NCBI GenBank assembly: GCA_018372435.1
Contig: JAHAJA010000001.1
Coordinates: 426,656-490,655 of the forward strand
From: Clostridiales bacterium
GTDB taxonomy: Bacteria > Bacillota > Clostridia > Lachnospirales > Lachnospiraceae
Direction: 5' to 3'
DNA: 64,000 nt
The notes beneath the pieces were generated by a model. The model did no database searches, was not told where the DNA came from, and saw only the letters and a list, made by a program, of their open reading frames with translations. Below are positions 17,641 through 25,267 of this stretch, one piece after another (position 1 is the first letter of the stretch; the number at the start of each line of letters is the position of its first letter). The position numbers were made by a program, and so were the translations under genes.

Positions 17641-18507
17641 ATGATATTAGGAACGGTACAGTTAGGATTAAAGTATGGTATCAATAATAAGACGGGTAAA
17701 CCGTCTAAGGAACAAGCATGTGAAATTTTAGATTATGCTTATAATAATGGAATTCATATATTGGATACAGCAAGCTCCTATGGGGATTCTGAAAAGATTA
17801 TAGGAGAGTATAAGCTAATGACGGGTAATTCTTTTGATATATGTACTAAATTACCTATAGAAATTAAAAACGATCTAGCGGTTGTAGTAGATGAGAGTTT
17901 GGAAAAATTAAGATACAATAATTTGCATACTATCTATTTGCATAGGTTTGAACAATGCAAAGATAAAAACATATTAAATCAACTCAACGAATTAAAGAAT
18001 AAGAAGATTATTAAAAAAATTGGAATATCTATTTATGAGCCTGAGGAATTACGCTATATTTTCACTGAATTGTCTAAGGTAATAGATGTTATTCAGATTC
18101 CATTTAATATTTTGGATTGTTATCGCTGGCAAGAAAATGACTTGTTACAACAAGCACATGAAAAATTCACTATATATGCAAGAAGCATTTACTTACAGGG
18201 ACTTTTATTAACGGAATCTCAAAATAAAAAGATAGAGAAAGTTGAGAATAGTTTGATTTGGCTAGATGAATTATCCCGAGAAAAGAATATCTCAGTGGCA
18301 GAATTAGCAATGTCTTATGTTAAAAGTGAGTCTAGTATTACTGACTTTATAGTTGGGTGTGAAAATATAGGTCAATTAAAGCAAAATATTAATATGCTAC
18401 AGAATAATATTGAGTTTTCTAAAGAGGAAATACAAGATATTATTTGTCATAGCAAATATATTGATAGAAGAATCATTGATCCAAGAACATGGAATCTGAA
18501 AAGTTAA
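17641..18507 (+). CDS. Aldo/keto reductase family protein
   Basis: This is an AKR-fold NAD(P)H oxidoreductase of 288 residues. The catalytic tetrad is visible: Asp and Tyr in ILDTASSYGDSEKIIGE, Lys in DICTKLP and His in TIYLHRFEQ. The C-terminal half has the VIQIPFNILD and SITDFIVGCENIGQL strands of the barrel. ATG 17641 follows GAGGTGAT, which overlaps the end of the SDR gene; the longer ORF from TTG 17605 lacks a Shine-Dalgarno. It lies 13 bases after the SDR and just before the CMP-sugar synthetase. The two reductases may together reduce or invert one position of the sugar. Substrate unknown. Confidence 0.83.
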   Translation: MILGTVQLGLKYGINNKTGKPSKEQACEILDYAYNNGIHILDTASSYGDSEKIIGEYKLMTGNSFDICTKLPIEIKNDLAVVVDESLEKLRYNNLHTIYLHRFEQCKDKNILNQLNELKNKKIIKKIGISIYEPEELRYIFTELSKVIDVIQIPFNILDCYRWQENDLLQQAHEKFTIYARSIYLQGLLLTESQNKKIEKVENSLIWLDELSREKNISVAELAMSYVKSESSITDFIVGCENIGQLKQNINMLQNNIEFSKEEIQDIICHSKYIDRRIIDPRTWNLKS

Positions 18508-18518
18508 AAGGAGATTAT

Positions 18519-19271
18519 ATGAGAATTGTTGCAATCATTCAGGCTAGAATGACTTCAAGTCGATTATCCAAAAAGGTGTTAACTGATATATGTGGAAAAC
18601 CAATGTTATGGCATATTGTTGAACGTGCCAAGCAAAGTTCTTTTATTGATGAAGTTATTATCGCTACATCTGATGAAAAAGAAGATGATGAGATTGATAT
18701 CTTTGCGAAACAGTTTAATATTCCTATTTACAGAGGAAGTTTATATAATGTGTTAGATAGGTTTTGGAAATGTGCAAATCATTATAGCTCAGATATAGTT
18801 GTTCGTTTAACAGGAGATAATGCCTTAATTGATCCTCAAATTATTGATGAAGCATTAACAATGTTTATAAAAGAAAAAAAATTTGATTATTTATACTATC
18901 GAGAGGGACTTCCTATTGGCATGGCTGTTGAAATTATTAAGTTCTCAGCTCTAGAAAGAGCGCATAATGAAGCATCAGATCCTGAGTGTCTTGAGCATGT
19001 TACACCATATTTATATAGAAATAATGAAAAGTTCTGTTCGTTAAGAGTGGAAAATGCAGGAAATGATCATTCGAAATTACGTTGGACTATGGATACAGCA
19101 GAAGATAAAAATCTTATTCTTTCCATATATCATGCTTTATATGAAGAGAAAAATATATTCCATTATAGAGATATCATAAATGAGTATAAAAATCATCCTG
19201 ATTGGTCCTCTATTAACAATAACATAATACAAACAAAAGTGGAATATAGAGGGGATAAAGATGAAATATAG
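18519..19271 (+). CDS. CMP-nonulosonate cytidylyltransferase, SpsF/PseF-like
   Basis: It probably activates the nonulosonic acid with CTP to the CMP-sugar used by Maf. The 250-residue protein has the nucleotidyltransferase motif MRIVAIIQARMTSSRLSKKV, then LTDICGKPMLWHIVERA, VVRLTGDNALIDPQIIDEAL and LRWTMDTAEDKNLI, as in SpsF and CTP_transf_3 members. It is the only candidate PseF in the island. AAAAGGA (18507-18513) selects ATG 18519; the longer ORF would begin inside the previous gene. The stop overlaps the start of pseI by 11 bases, so the two are translationally coupled. Confidence 0.85.
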   Translation: MRIVAIIQARMTSSRLSKKVLTDICGKPMLWHIVERAKQSSFIDEVIIATSDEKEDDEIDIFAKQFNIPIYRGSLYNVLDRFWKCANHYSSDIVVRLTGDNALIDPQIIDEALTMFIKEKKFDYLYYREGLPIGMAVEIIKFSALERAHNEASDPECLEHVTPYLYRNNEKFCSLRVENAGNDHSKLRWTMDTAEDKNLILSIYHALYEEKNIFHYRDIINEYKNHPDWSSINNNIIQTKVEYRGDKDEI

Positions 19272-20289
19272 TGATTGTATTAATAAACCAGTTTATATTA
19301 TAGCCGAAATGTCAGCAAACCATGCAGGGAGTTTATCAAGAGCAAAAGAAATCATTCATGCTGCAAAAGAAGCTGGAGCTGATTGTATTAAAATACAAAC
19401 TTATACAGCGGACACTATTACAATGAATTGTAGTAATAGTTATTTTCAGATTGATGGTGGTGCATGGAAAGGGGATAATCTGTATTCTCTTTACCAAAAA
19501 GCGTTTACACCTTGGGAGTGGCAGGCAGAATTAAAAACCGAAGCAGATCGGGTTGGAATTGATTTCTTCTCTACACCTTTTGATAAAACGGCAGTGGATT
19601 TCTTGGAAGATATAGGTGTTGAATTTTATAAAATTGCCTCTTTCGAAGTAGTTGATATACCACTAATCGAATATGTAGCATCAAAAGGAAAACCTATAAT
19701 TATGTCCACAGGTATGGCTACTTTAGGTGAAATTGAAGATGCTGTTAACGCATTACGTAAGAAGAATAATAATCAATTGGCCCTATTACATTGCGCTAGT
19801 GCATATCCAGCTATAACAGATGAGATGAATTTGAAAACAATGATTAATATGAAAGAGACTTTTAATGTTCCAGTAGGGCTGTCTGATCATTCGATGGGAT
19901 CATTAGGGGCGGTGACTGCAGTTGCTATGGGAGCTTCTATTATTGAAAAACATTTTTGTATAAGTCGTGATATTAGTAATCCAGATGCATCGTTCTCTAT
20001 GGAGGCAGATGAATTTGCTACAATGGTTAGAGATATTCGTATTGTAGAAAAAGCTATAGGGAAAGTAAAGTATGGGCCTACAGATCAGGAAATGGAAAAT
20101 ATTAAGTTTAGAAAATCCATTTTTGCAGTTAATGATATTAAAGCTGGAGAAAAACTTACAGCAGATAATATCAGGGTAATAAGACCAGGATATGGGCTAA
20201 AACCAAAGTACTATAATGAGATACTAGGAAAACAAGCAAGATTCAATATTGAAAAAGGAACGCCTATTCAATTTGAAATTATTGAATAA
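19261..20289 (+). CDS. pseI: Pseudaminic acid synthase PseI
   Basis: PseI condenses 6-deoxy-AltdiNAc with phosphoenolpyruvate to give pseudaminic acid. The 342-residue protein has the NeuB-family barrel (AEMSANHAGSLSRAKEII, DCIKIQTYTADTITM, FFSTPFDKTAVDFLEDIGVE, YKIASFEVVDIPLIEYVA) and PVGLSDHSMGS. A C-terminal antifreeze-like SAF domain (about residues 285-342) follows, with RKSIFAVNDIKAGEKLT and RPGYGLKPKYY. The AEMSANHAG form is typical of PseI rather than sialic acid NeuB. It overlaps the cytidylyltransferase gene, and a hairpin follows before pseH. Confidence 0.94.
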   Translation: MKYSDCINKPVYIIAEMSANHAGSLSRAKEIIHAAKEAGADCIKIQTYTADTITMNCSNSYFQIDGGAWKGDNLYSLYQKAFTPWEWQAELKTEADRVGIDFFSTPFDKTAVDFLEDIGVEFYKIASFEVVDIPLIEYVASKGKPIIMSTGMATLGEIEDAVNALRKKNNNQLALLHCASAYPAITDEMNLKTMINMKETFNVPVGLSDHSMGSLGAVTAVAMGASIIEKHFCISRDISNPDASFSMEADEFATMVRDIRIVEKAIGKVKYGPTDQEMENIKFRKSIFAVNDIKAGEKLTADNIRVIRPGYGLKPKYYNEILGKQARFNIEKGTPIQFEIIE

Positions 20290-20296
20290 ATTAACT

Positions 20297-20324
20297 AGCT
20301 AGCATTAGTAATGCTAGCTTTTAT
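20297..20324 (+). terminator. Hairpin with short T-tail between pseI and pseH
   Basis: AGCTAGCAT (20297-20305) and ATGCTAGCT (20311-20319) form a perfect 9-bp stem around TAGTA, followed by TTTAT. It could be a partial terminator or an mRNA-stabilising hairpin; pse genes continue in the same direction. Confidence 0.55.
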
Positions 20325-20339
20325 AAGATGGAGTTAGTG

Positions 20340-20807
20340 ATGGAGAATAAGTTGGTATTAAAGCTATTTACAATGGAACAAGTGGAATTGCTTTATAAGT
20401 GGGCAAATGATCCTGATTGTAGAAAAAATTCTTTTCAGACTGAATCTATACCTTATGAAACACATGTAAAGTGGTGTAGTGATAAATTAGAATCTAATGA
20501 TGTTGATATCTATATTGCTTATTTAAACTCTATACCAGTAGGTCAACTAAGAGTGATGTATAAGGAAAGAACAGCATTAATTAGTTATAGTATTGATAAA
20601 AACTTTAGAGGATTGGGGCTTGGTCTACAATTAATACAGTCAATAGAAAAATATAGGTTATACGGGGAAAATAATATAAACGAATTAGTTGGCAAGGTAA
20701 AGTTAGATAATATAGCATCTCAAAAAGTATTTGAAAAATGTTATTATGAAAAGATCGTTGAGAATGATCATTTTGTATATCGAAAATATATTAAAAGTGA
20801 ACTATAA
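20340..20807 (+). CDS. pseH: GNAT N-acetyltransferase, PseH
   Basis: It probably acetylates the 4-amino group of UDP-4-amino-4,6-dideoxy-L-AltNAc using acetyl-CoA, the third step of the pathway. The 155-residue protein has the GNAT core: WANDPDCRKNSFQTESIPYE (a start common to PseH-like proteins), YIAYLNSIPVGQLRV, and the acetyl-CoA loop RGLGLGLQLIQSIEKY, then VKLDNIASQKVFEKC. ATG 20340 is used because GGAG (20330-20333) is correctly spaced; an in-frame ATG at 20328 overlaps that site. It sits between pseI and pseC, which supports the assignment. Confidence 0.87.
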   Translation: MENKLVLKLFTMEQVELLYKWANDPDCRKNSFQTESIPYETHVKWCSDKLESNDVDIYIAYLNSIPVGQLRVMYKERTALISYSIDKNFRGLGLGLQLIQSIEKYRLYGENNINELVGKVKLDNIASQKVFEKCYYEKIVENDHFVYRKYIKSEL

Positions 20808-20848
20808 TAATAATGATACTTACTTTAAATGGATAAGGAGCTGAAAAT

Positions 20849-21973
20849 ATGAACATACCATACGGAAGACAGTCTATAGACGAAGACGACATCAAAGCAG
20901 TAGTTGAAACACTACGTTCTGATTTTCTAACAACTGGACCGAAAGTAGAAGAATTTGAAAAATGTGTAGCTGATTATGTAGGGGCTAAATATGCAGTGGC
21001 TATATCCAATGGGACTGCAGCGTTACATGCTGCTTGTTTTGCAGCTGGAATAGGCGAAGGTGATGAAGTAATTACAACACCAATTACTTTTGCAGCATCT
21101 TCAAATTCTGCTTTGTATTGCGGAGGAAAACCGGTTTTTGCAGATATAGATTCTGTTACATATAACATAGATCCAGAAGATATTAAGAGAAAGATAACTG
21201 AACGAACAAAAGCAATTGTAGCGGTTCACTATACTGGACAACCTTGTGATATGGACTCTATTCATAAAATAGCTAAAGAACATAATCTTATTGTTATTGA
21301 GGATGCTGCTCATGCATTAGGGGCAGAATATAAAGGAAATAAAATTGGTAGTATGTCTGATATGACTACATTTAGCTTTCATCCAGTGAAACATATCACA
21401 ACGGCTGAAGGTGGTATGATTATGACAAATAACAAGGAATTATTTGATAAACTTATTTTATTTAGAACCCATGGAATTACCAGAGATCCGAAGTTGTTAT
21501 CTCGCGATGAAGGCCCATGGTACTATGAACAAATTGATTTAGGATATAATTATCGTATAACTGATATACAATGTGCACTGGGTATATCACAAATGAGAAG
21601 ATTAGATGATTTTGTGGCTAAGAGAAGAGAGATAGCTAAGAGATATGATAAGGCATTTTCAGTAAATCCCAATATCGTTGTTCCATTTCAAAAAGAAGGA
21701 TGCAATAATAGCTATCATTTATATGTTATTCAAGTAAAAAACGTAAATCGCAGACAGGTTTTTGAAGAATTACGAGCATCGGGAATAGGCGTTAATGTGC
21801 ATTATGTTCCAGTTTATACATTCCCATATTATAGAGAACATGGTTACGAGGCTGTTACATGTAAACATGCTGAAGAATTATATAAGAATATAATAAGCAT
21901 ACCTATGTACCCGGATTTAACGCTGGAAGAGCAAGAATATGTAATAGAGAAAATAATTGAATTATGTAAGTAA
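20849..21973 (+). CDS. pseC: UDP-4-keto-sugar aminotransferase PseC
   Basis: PseC adds an amino group from glutamate to C4 of the PseB product with PLP. This DegT/DnrJ/EryC1-family enzyme of 374 residues begins MNIPYGRQSIDEDDIKAVVE, has the GTAALHAA cofactor loop, IEDAAHALGA and the PLP lysine in SFHPVKHITTAEGG. RITDIQCALG and NVHYVPVYTFPYYRE are PseC-like. A good GGAG precedes the ATG. In this island pseC is nearly 7 kb from pseB, an order unlike the common pseB-pseC pair. Confidence 0.94.
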   Translation: MNIPYGRQSIDEDDIKAVVETLRSDFLTTGPKVEEFEKCVADYVGAKYAVAISNGTAALHAACFAAGIGEGDEVITTPITFAASSNSALYCGGKPVFADIDSVTYNIDPEDIKRKITERTKAIVAVHYTGQPCDMDSIHKIAKEHNLIVIEDAAHALGAEYKGNKIGSMSDMTTFSFHPVKHITTAEGGMIMTNNKELFDKLILFRTHGITRDPKLLSRDEGPWYYEQIDLGYNYRITDIQCALGISQMRRLDDFVAKRREIAKRYDKAFSVNPNIVVPFQKEGCNNSYHLYVIQVKNVNRRQVFEELRASGIGVNVHYVPVYTFPYYREHGYEAVTCKHAEELYKNIISIPMYPDLTLEEQEYVIEKIIELCK

Positions 21974-21977
21974 TTAG

Positions 21978-22024
21978 ATAACTGTTCATGTGCTATGGGT
22001 TTTCAGTACGGAACAGTTATTTTA
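21978..22024 (+). terminator. Hairpin between pseC and pseG
   Basis: ATAACTGTTC (21978-21987) pairs perfectly with GAACAGTTAT (22011-22020) around a 23-base loop; TTTAAA follows and runs into the pseG Shine-Dalgarno (AAAGGAGG). It may modulate read-through or pseG translation. Confidence 0.45.
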
Positions 22025-22037
22025 AAGGAGGTAATTG

Positions 22038-23102
22038 ATGTTTTACATCCGTACAGATGCCAATCCAATCATCGCTACAGGACATGTCATGCGCTGTATG
22101 TCTATAGCAAAAGAAATTAGTAAACTTGGAGAAGAAGTGACATTTATTACAGCAGATTTACAATCAAAAGAATTAATAGAACGTAATGGATTTGCTGTAT
22201 TATGTCTTGATTCTACGTGGAATGACCTGGAATTAGAGATTAAGAAGTTGATAGAAGTGATTCAACGAAATAGCATAAAAAAGTTATTGATAGACAGTTA
22301 TTTTGTAACAGAACAATATCTAAATGAACTTCGTAGATATACAAAACTTATATATCTTGATGACTTAGCTACTTTTGCATATCCAGTAGATGTATTAATT
22401 AACTACAATAATTATGCTAGTGGATTGGGATATGAGAAATTCTATCCAACAACAGATACTAAGCTAGTATTAGGTTGCAGTTATGCCCCTTTAAGAGATG
22501 AATTCAGGGATATTGCGAGTAATGTATCTAATACCTTGCAAAATGTTTTGGTGACTACTGGAGGATCTGATAGCTATCATGTTGCCTACAAATTTTTGCA
22601 ATACATGATTGAAAATCATTTATCAGATTATAAGGGCTCCGAAGCAGATAATTTGGATAGCTTAGTACGAAGCATAAAATTTCATGTGGTAGTAGGTAAA
22701 TTCAACACCGATAAAGAGAAGCTGAGAGATATGGCTAAGGATTATCCAAATATTATTTTACATATGGATGTTCTTAATATGTCGGAGTTAATGAAAAAGT
22801 CAGATCTTGCAATAACGGCAGGAGGTTCTACTATGTATGAATTATGTGCTTGTGGTGTTCCTATGATTACATACTCGTTTGCGGATAACCAGTTGGCTGG
22901 GGTTAAAGGTTTCCATTCTATTGGAGTTGCGAAGTATTGTGGTGATATAAGATCTGGAGTAAACGAAGTATGTGAATCAATTATTTACGGAATATATGAA
23001 TATTGTAATGACTCAACTTGTAGAAAAAACATCTCTAATAGAATGAAAAATTTAGTTGATGGTTACGGAGCAAAAAGAATTGCAGAAATAATAATAAATT
23101 AA
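22038..23102 (+). CDS. pseG: UDP-sugar hydrolase PseG
   Basis: PseG removes UDP from UDP-6-deoxy-AltdiNAc to give the free sugar used by PseI. The 354-residue GT-B-like protein begins MFYIRTDANPIIATGHVMRC, with the catalytic His in the GHVMRC motif. It shows VTTGGSDSYHVAYKF and, near the C-terminus, AITAGGSTMYELCACGVP. ATG 22038 follows AAAGGAGG; an overlapping TTG at 22035 adds one residue. It completes the pathway PseB-C-H-G-I plus cytidylyltransferase, and is the last intact gene of the island. Confidence 0.93.
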   Translation: MFYIRTDANPIIATGHVMRCMSIAKEISKLGEEVTFITADLQSKELIERNGFAVLCLDSTWNDLELEIKKLIEVIQRNSIKKLLIDSYFVTEQYLNELRRYTKLIYLDDLATFAYPVDVLINYNNYASGLGYEKFYPTTDTKLVLGCSYAPLRDEFRDIASNVSNTLQNVLVTTGGSDSYHVAYKFLQYMIENHLSDYKGSEADNLDSLVRSIKFHVVVGKFNTDKEKLRDMAKDYPNIILHMDVLNMSELMKKSDLAITAGGSTMYELCACGVPMITYSFADNQLAGVKGFHSIGVAKYCGDIRSGVNEVCESIIYGIYEYCNDSTCRKNISNRMKNLVDGYGAKRIAEIIIN

Positions 23103-23133
23103 GATAGTGAAAACTTGCATTGTGATGGATAAA

Positions 23134-23356
23134 ATGGCTACAAAAAAACTAGAGAATGTTACTTTATGCGGCTGTTTTGTTCGTGCAAAAAGAAAGTTCC
23201 AAGAAGCATGGAAAGTAAATCAGAGCAAAGTAATATCTTGAATATATTTTTGAGCAGATTCAGAAGAATGATATGTTGCAGGTTTCTGATTTGCTTTCGT
23301 GGCCAGCAAAGATACCAGCGAAATGTAAAAACTTAAAGACGTCACAACACCAGTAG
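23134..23356 (+). pseudogene. IS66-family transposase remnant, internally deleted
   Basis: Two short pieces of an IS66 transposase remain. Frame one (23134-23241) reads KLENVTLCGCFVRAKRKFQE, the GCF-x-HARRKF-type motif with the usual His replaced by Arg. In another frame (about 23243-23353) YIFEQIQKNDMLQVSDLLSW, then PAKIPAKCK, matches the extreme C-terminus (YLFEQLP...LLPW...P..CR). The roughly 200 residues normally in between, including the DNN-x-AE catalytic region, are missing. This marks an old insertion at the boundary of the glycosylation island. Identified from motif memory only. Confidence 0.62.
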
Positions 23357-23389
23357 ATTTATTATTATACTGGTGTTGACGTCTTTTTT
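23335..23389 (+). terminator. Strong terminator at the end of the glycosylation island
   Basis: A 19-bp stem with a two-base bulge (AAAGACGTCA and ACACCAGTA pairing with TACTGGTGTT and GACGTCTTT) surrounds an AT-rich loop and is followed by six T. The remaining bases to 23478 show no gene. Confidence 0.88.
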
Positions 23390-23478
23390 AAATGCGCGCT
23401 TGAGATGACCTTTCTTTTATTGAACTTTATTCGTAGTTAAACCAATATTCTACTAACATCTACTATTTATAAAAAGCA

Positions 23479-24492
23479 TTATTCCCTTACCCTTACGTAA
23501 ATTTGACCTACTATATTTCCTTCTTTATCATATGCAGTTATAATCGTTAAGCCTGTACTCATTGCAGTTACTTTTCCTTTATTCGATACAATTGCTATTC
23601 CTTCATTTAATGAAGACCATTCTACGGGAACTGTATCTGTCATGTCATCTATAGTAAGTCTACAGGACTGACCCTTCTTCAAGTCAACAGCCAATCTGTA
23701 ATCTTTAGCATCATCAATTACAAGAACATAGATTACGTCAACATATGAACCATCTTTGCTTACAACTTGTATTATAGTATTACCAGGTGCAATCGCTTTT
23801 ACAACACCATTATTATCCACAGTAGCAACACTATTATCAGATGAAGTCCAAATCATTTGGGTGTTTTCATCTAAGTCATCATCGACACTTAATTGTAGTT
23901 CTTCTTTAGGTTCTAATACGACTTTTAATTGACTAGACTGTGGTTCAACAATGACTGGTGCAGAAACTGTTAATTTAGTATTTTTAAAATAGGTGTCAAG
24001 ATAGGTTCCACATCTCCGGTCACCACGCAAAGTTACCCTTGCATATTTTGCTCCTTCCGGTATGTTCAAAGATATTGTTTTATTAACGACTTCAGGGCTA
24101 GCATGTGTAACACTATTGGATAATAATACTTTAGATTTATCATCATTTAAAAACTCCAATTTGATTGTACCTATATCAGATGGTGTTTGGTTATAGCAAT
24201 ACATTGTAGAAGTTAACTGCATTTCTGTTCCTACCGACATATTAACAATTGCTACATCTTGATACATCGTAGCTGAAACTTGGGGCTGAGGGCATAAGCA
24301 AAATGTTTCTGGACTAATATACCATTTTTGAGCACTAACCCATCCTGTCATACCTTGAGTTCCATCCGCATTTACAAGAAGATTTTTTTCATTGTCGCTG
24401 GAATTACCTTCTGCTGCTTTTGACACTGAATTAAAACAAAGTACGATTGATATTAACATAAACAATTTAACTAATATTCCATATTTTTTCAT
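23479..24492 (-). CDS. Secreted protein with two bacterial Ig-like (Big2) domains
   Basis: This is a 337-residue exported protein of unknown function. Residues 1-27 are a signal peptide (MKKYGILVKLFMLISIVLCF, then a cleavable SKA-type site). Residues about 38-185 form a beta-rich domain starting NLLVNADGTQGMTGW, similar in style to carbohydrate-binding or galactose-binding-like modules, with a Cys-containing loop. Two Big2-like repeats follow (about 195-262 and 265-337), each with the pattern W-S/T-S-x-D/N-x-x-x-A/I-x-V, GxVxA and a closing YVxV/VRV strand. No anchor or catalytic motif is visible. It may bind polysaccharide or the cell envelope. GGAGG is seven bases before the ATG, and a consensus promoter precedes it. 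Confidence 0.75.
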   Translation of the reverse strand: MKKYGILVKLFMLISIVLCFNSVSKAAEGNSSDNEKNLLVNADGTQGMTGWVSAQKWYISPETFCLCPQPQVSATMYQDVAIVNMSVGTEMQLTSTMYCYNQTPSDIGTIKLEFLNDDKSKVLLSNSVTHASPEVVNKTISLNIPEGAKYARVTLRGDRRCGTYLDTYFKNTKLTVSAPVIVEPQSSQLKVVLEPKEELQLSVDDDLDENTQMIWTSSDNSVATVDNNGVVKAIAPGNTIIQVVSKDGSYVDVIYVLVIDDAKDYRLAVDLKKGQSCRLTIDDMTDTVPVEWSSLNEGIAIVSNKGKVTAMSTGLTIITAYDKEGNIVGQIYVRVRE

Positions 24493-24516
24493 TATTTTAC
24501 CTCCATATTTTTCTAT

Positions 24517-24545
24517 ATTATATAAAATGTGTTAAATTATGTCAA
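24517..24545 (-). promoter_or_regulatory. Consensus sigma-A promoter for the Ig-like protein gene
   Basis: On the minus strand TTGACA (24545-24540) and TATAAT (24522-24517) are separated by exactly 17 bases, a perfect match to both boxes. The predicted start is about 20 bases before the gene. Confidence 0.85.
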
Positions 24546-24595
24546 TGTAAATCGAACTTTGAATGATAATCATATTTTTGTTAAGCTGTTGAATT

Positions 24596-24640
24596 AAAGT
24601 TCTACAATTTAGTTATCATAAATTGTAGAACTTTTTTTTA
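24596..24640 (+). terminator. Strong terminator upstream of the TPR-kdp genes
   Basis: A perfect 16-bp stem (24596-24611 with 24619-24634) closes a GTTATCA loop and is followed by a T-run. No plus-strand gene lies between the island terminator and this hairpin, so it either insulates kdp from antisense or read-through transcription or terminates an unseen short RNA. Confidence 0.8.
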
Positions 24641-24641
24641 T

Positions 24642-24704
24642 CCGATTTTAACATCCACCTGTTAAATCCTAACCCCCATTTAATAACAATAATGCTAACC
24701 TATT
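24642..24704 (+). repeat. 63-bp imperfect direct repeat, copy A (before the TPR gene)
   Basis: It aligns without gaps to 25134-25196 with about two thirds identical positions. The best-conserved blocks are an opening CGATTTTAA, a TAACCCC-type core and a closing TAA-C/T-CTATT. Its position before the start of the gene suggests an operator. Confidence 0.5.
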
Positions 24705-24787
24705 TTTTAAATAAATAAGATTTTAGATATTCAAATCACATTAATTTAGTTTTATTTTTAATAGTTTAAAAATTAGGAGGCATAGAG

Positions 24788-25132
24788 ATGTTAATCAAAT
24801 CTGTTAATAAAGAAATAATAAAGTCTTTAGAAAATAATGAAGAAAAGGCGTTACGTACTCTCAGTATGATAATCTGCTCCCTGGTTGAAGATGAGAATTA
24901 CATAGAAGGGGAAGAAAAGGTGAGAAAAGCAATGTGCCTGTATCCACATTCTCCAATACCTCATAACCTAATGGGGATTTTAATGGTAAAACAAAAAAAT
25001 CACCTTCTAGCATTAAAGCATTTTCGAGCAGCATATGCATTAGATCCAACCTACTTACCTGCTAGGAATAATTTGGATCAATATACCGATTCCACTACTA
25101 TTAATAATTTATATCACGCTGATCCATTTTAA
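24788..25132 (+). CDS. Small TPR-repeat protein upstream of kdpA
   Basis: This 114-residue soluble protein has tetratricopeptide-like helices: about residues 35-68 (EGEEKVRKAMCLYPHSPIPH) and 69-102 (NLMGILMVKQKNHLLALKHF, then AYALDPTYLPARNN). Such repeats usually mediate protein contacts. No other domain is present. GGAGG is well placed before the ATG. It lies 135 bases before kdpA with a similar upstream element, so it may be co-regulated with the potassium transporter. No function for such a protein in Kdp systems is known to me. Confidence 0.72.
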   Translation: MLIKSVNKEIIKSLENNEEKALRTLSMIICSLVEDENYIEGEEKVRKAMCLYPHSPIPHNLMGILMVKQKNHLLALKHFRAAYALDPTYLPARNNLDQYTDSTTINNLYHADPF

Positions 25133-25133
25133 T

Positions 25134-25196
25134 ACGATTTTAATACCAAACCTAAAATCCATAACCCCAATTTTATATCATCTCTGTTAATCTATT
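25134..25196 (+). repeat. 63-bp imperfect direct repeat, copy B (before kdpA)
   Basis: It is the partner of the element at 24642-24704, beginning just after the TPR gene stop. A TATAAT sequence follows at 25237-25242. Duplication of the element before both transcription units suggests a binding site for one regulator, KdpE being the obvious candidate. That is inference. Confidence 0.5.
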
Positions 25197-25267
25197 CATG
25201 TAAAACCAATTGGGAGAGAATTGAATAGTTAGAATTTATAATAGTATGTAGTTTAGGAGGAGAATGA

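Noticed and set aside
24493..25267. Cyclic di-AMP (ydaO-type) riboswitch before kdp
   Set aside because: Such riboswitches often control potassium transporters, but the conserved GC-rich core was not found in these AT-rich gaps.
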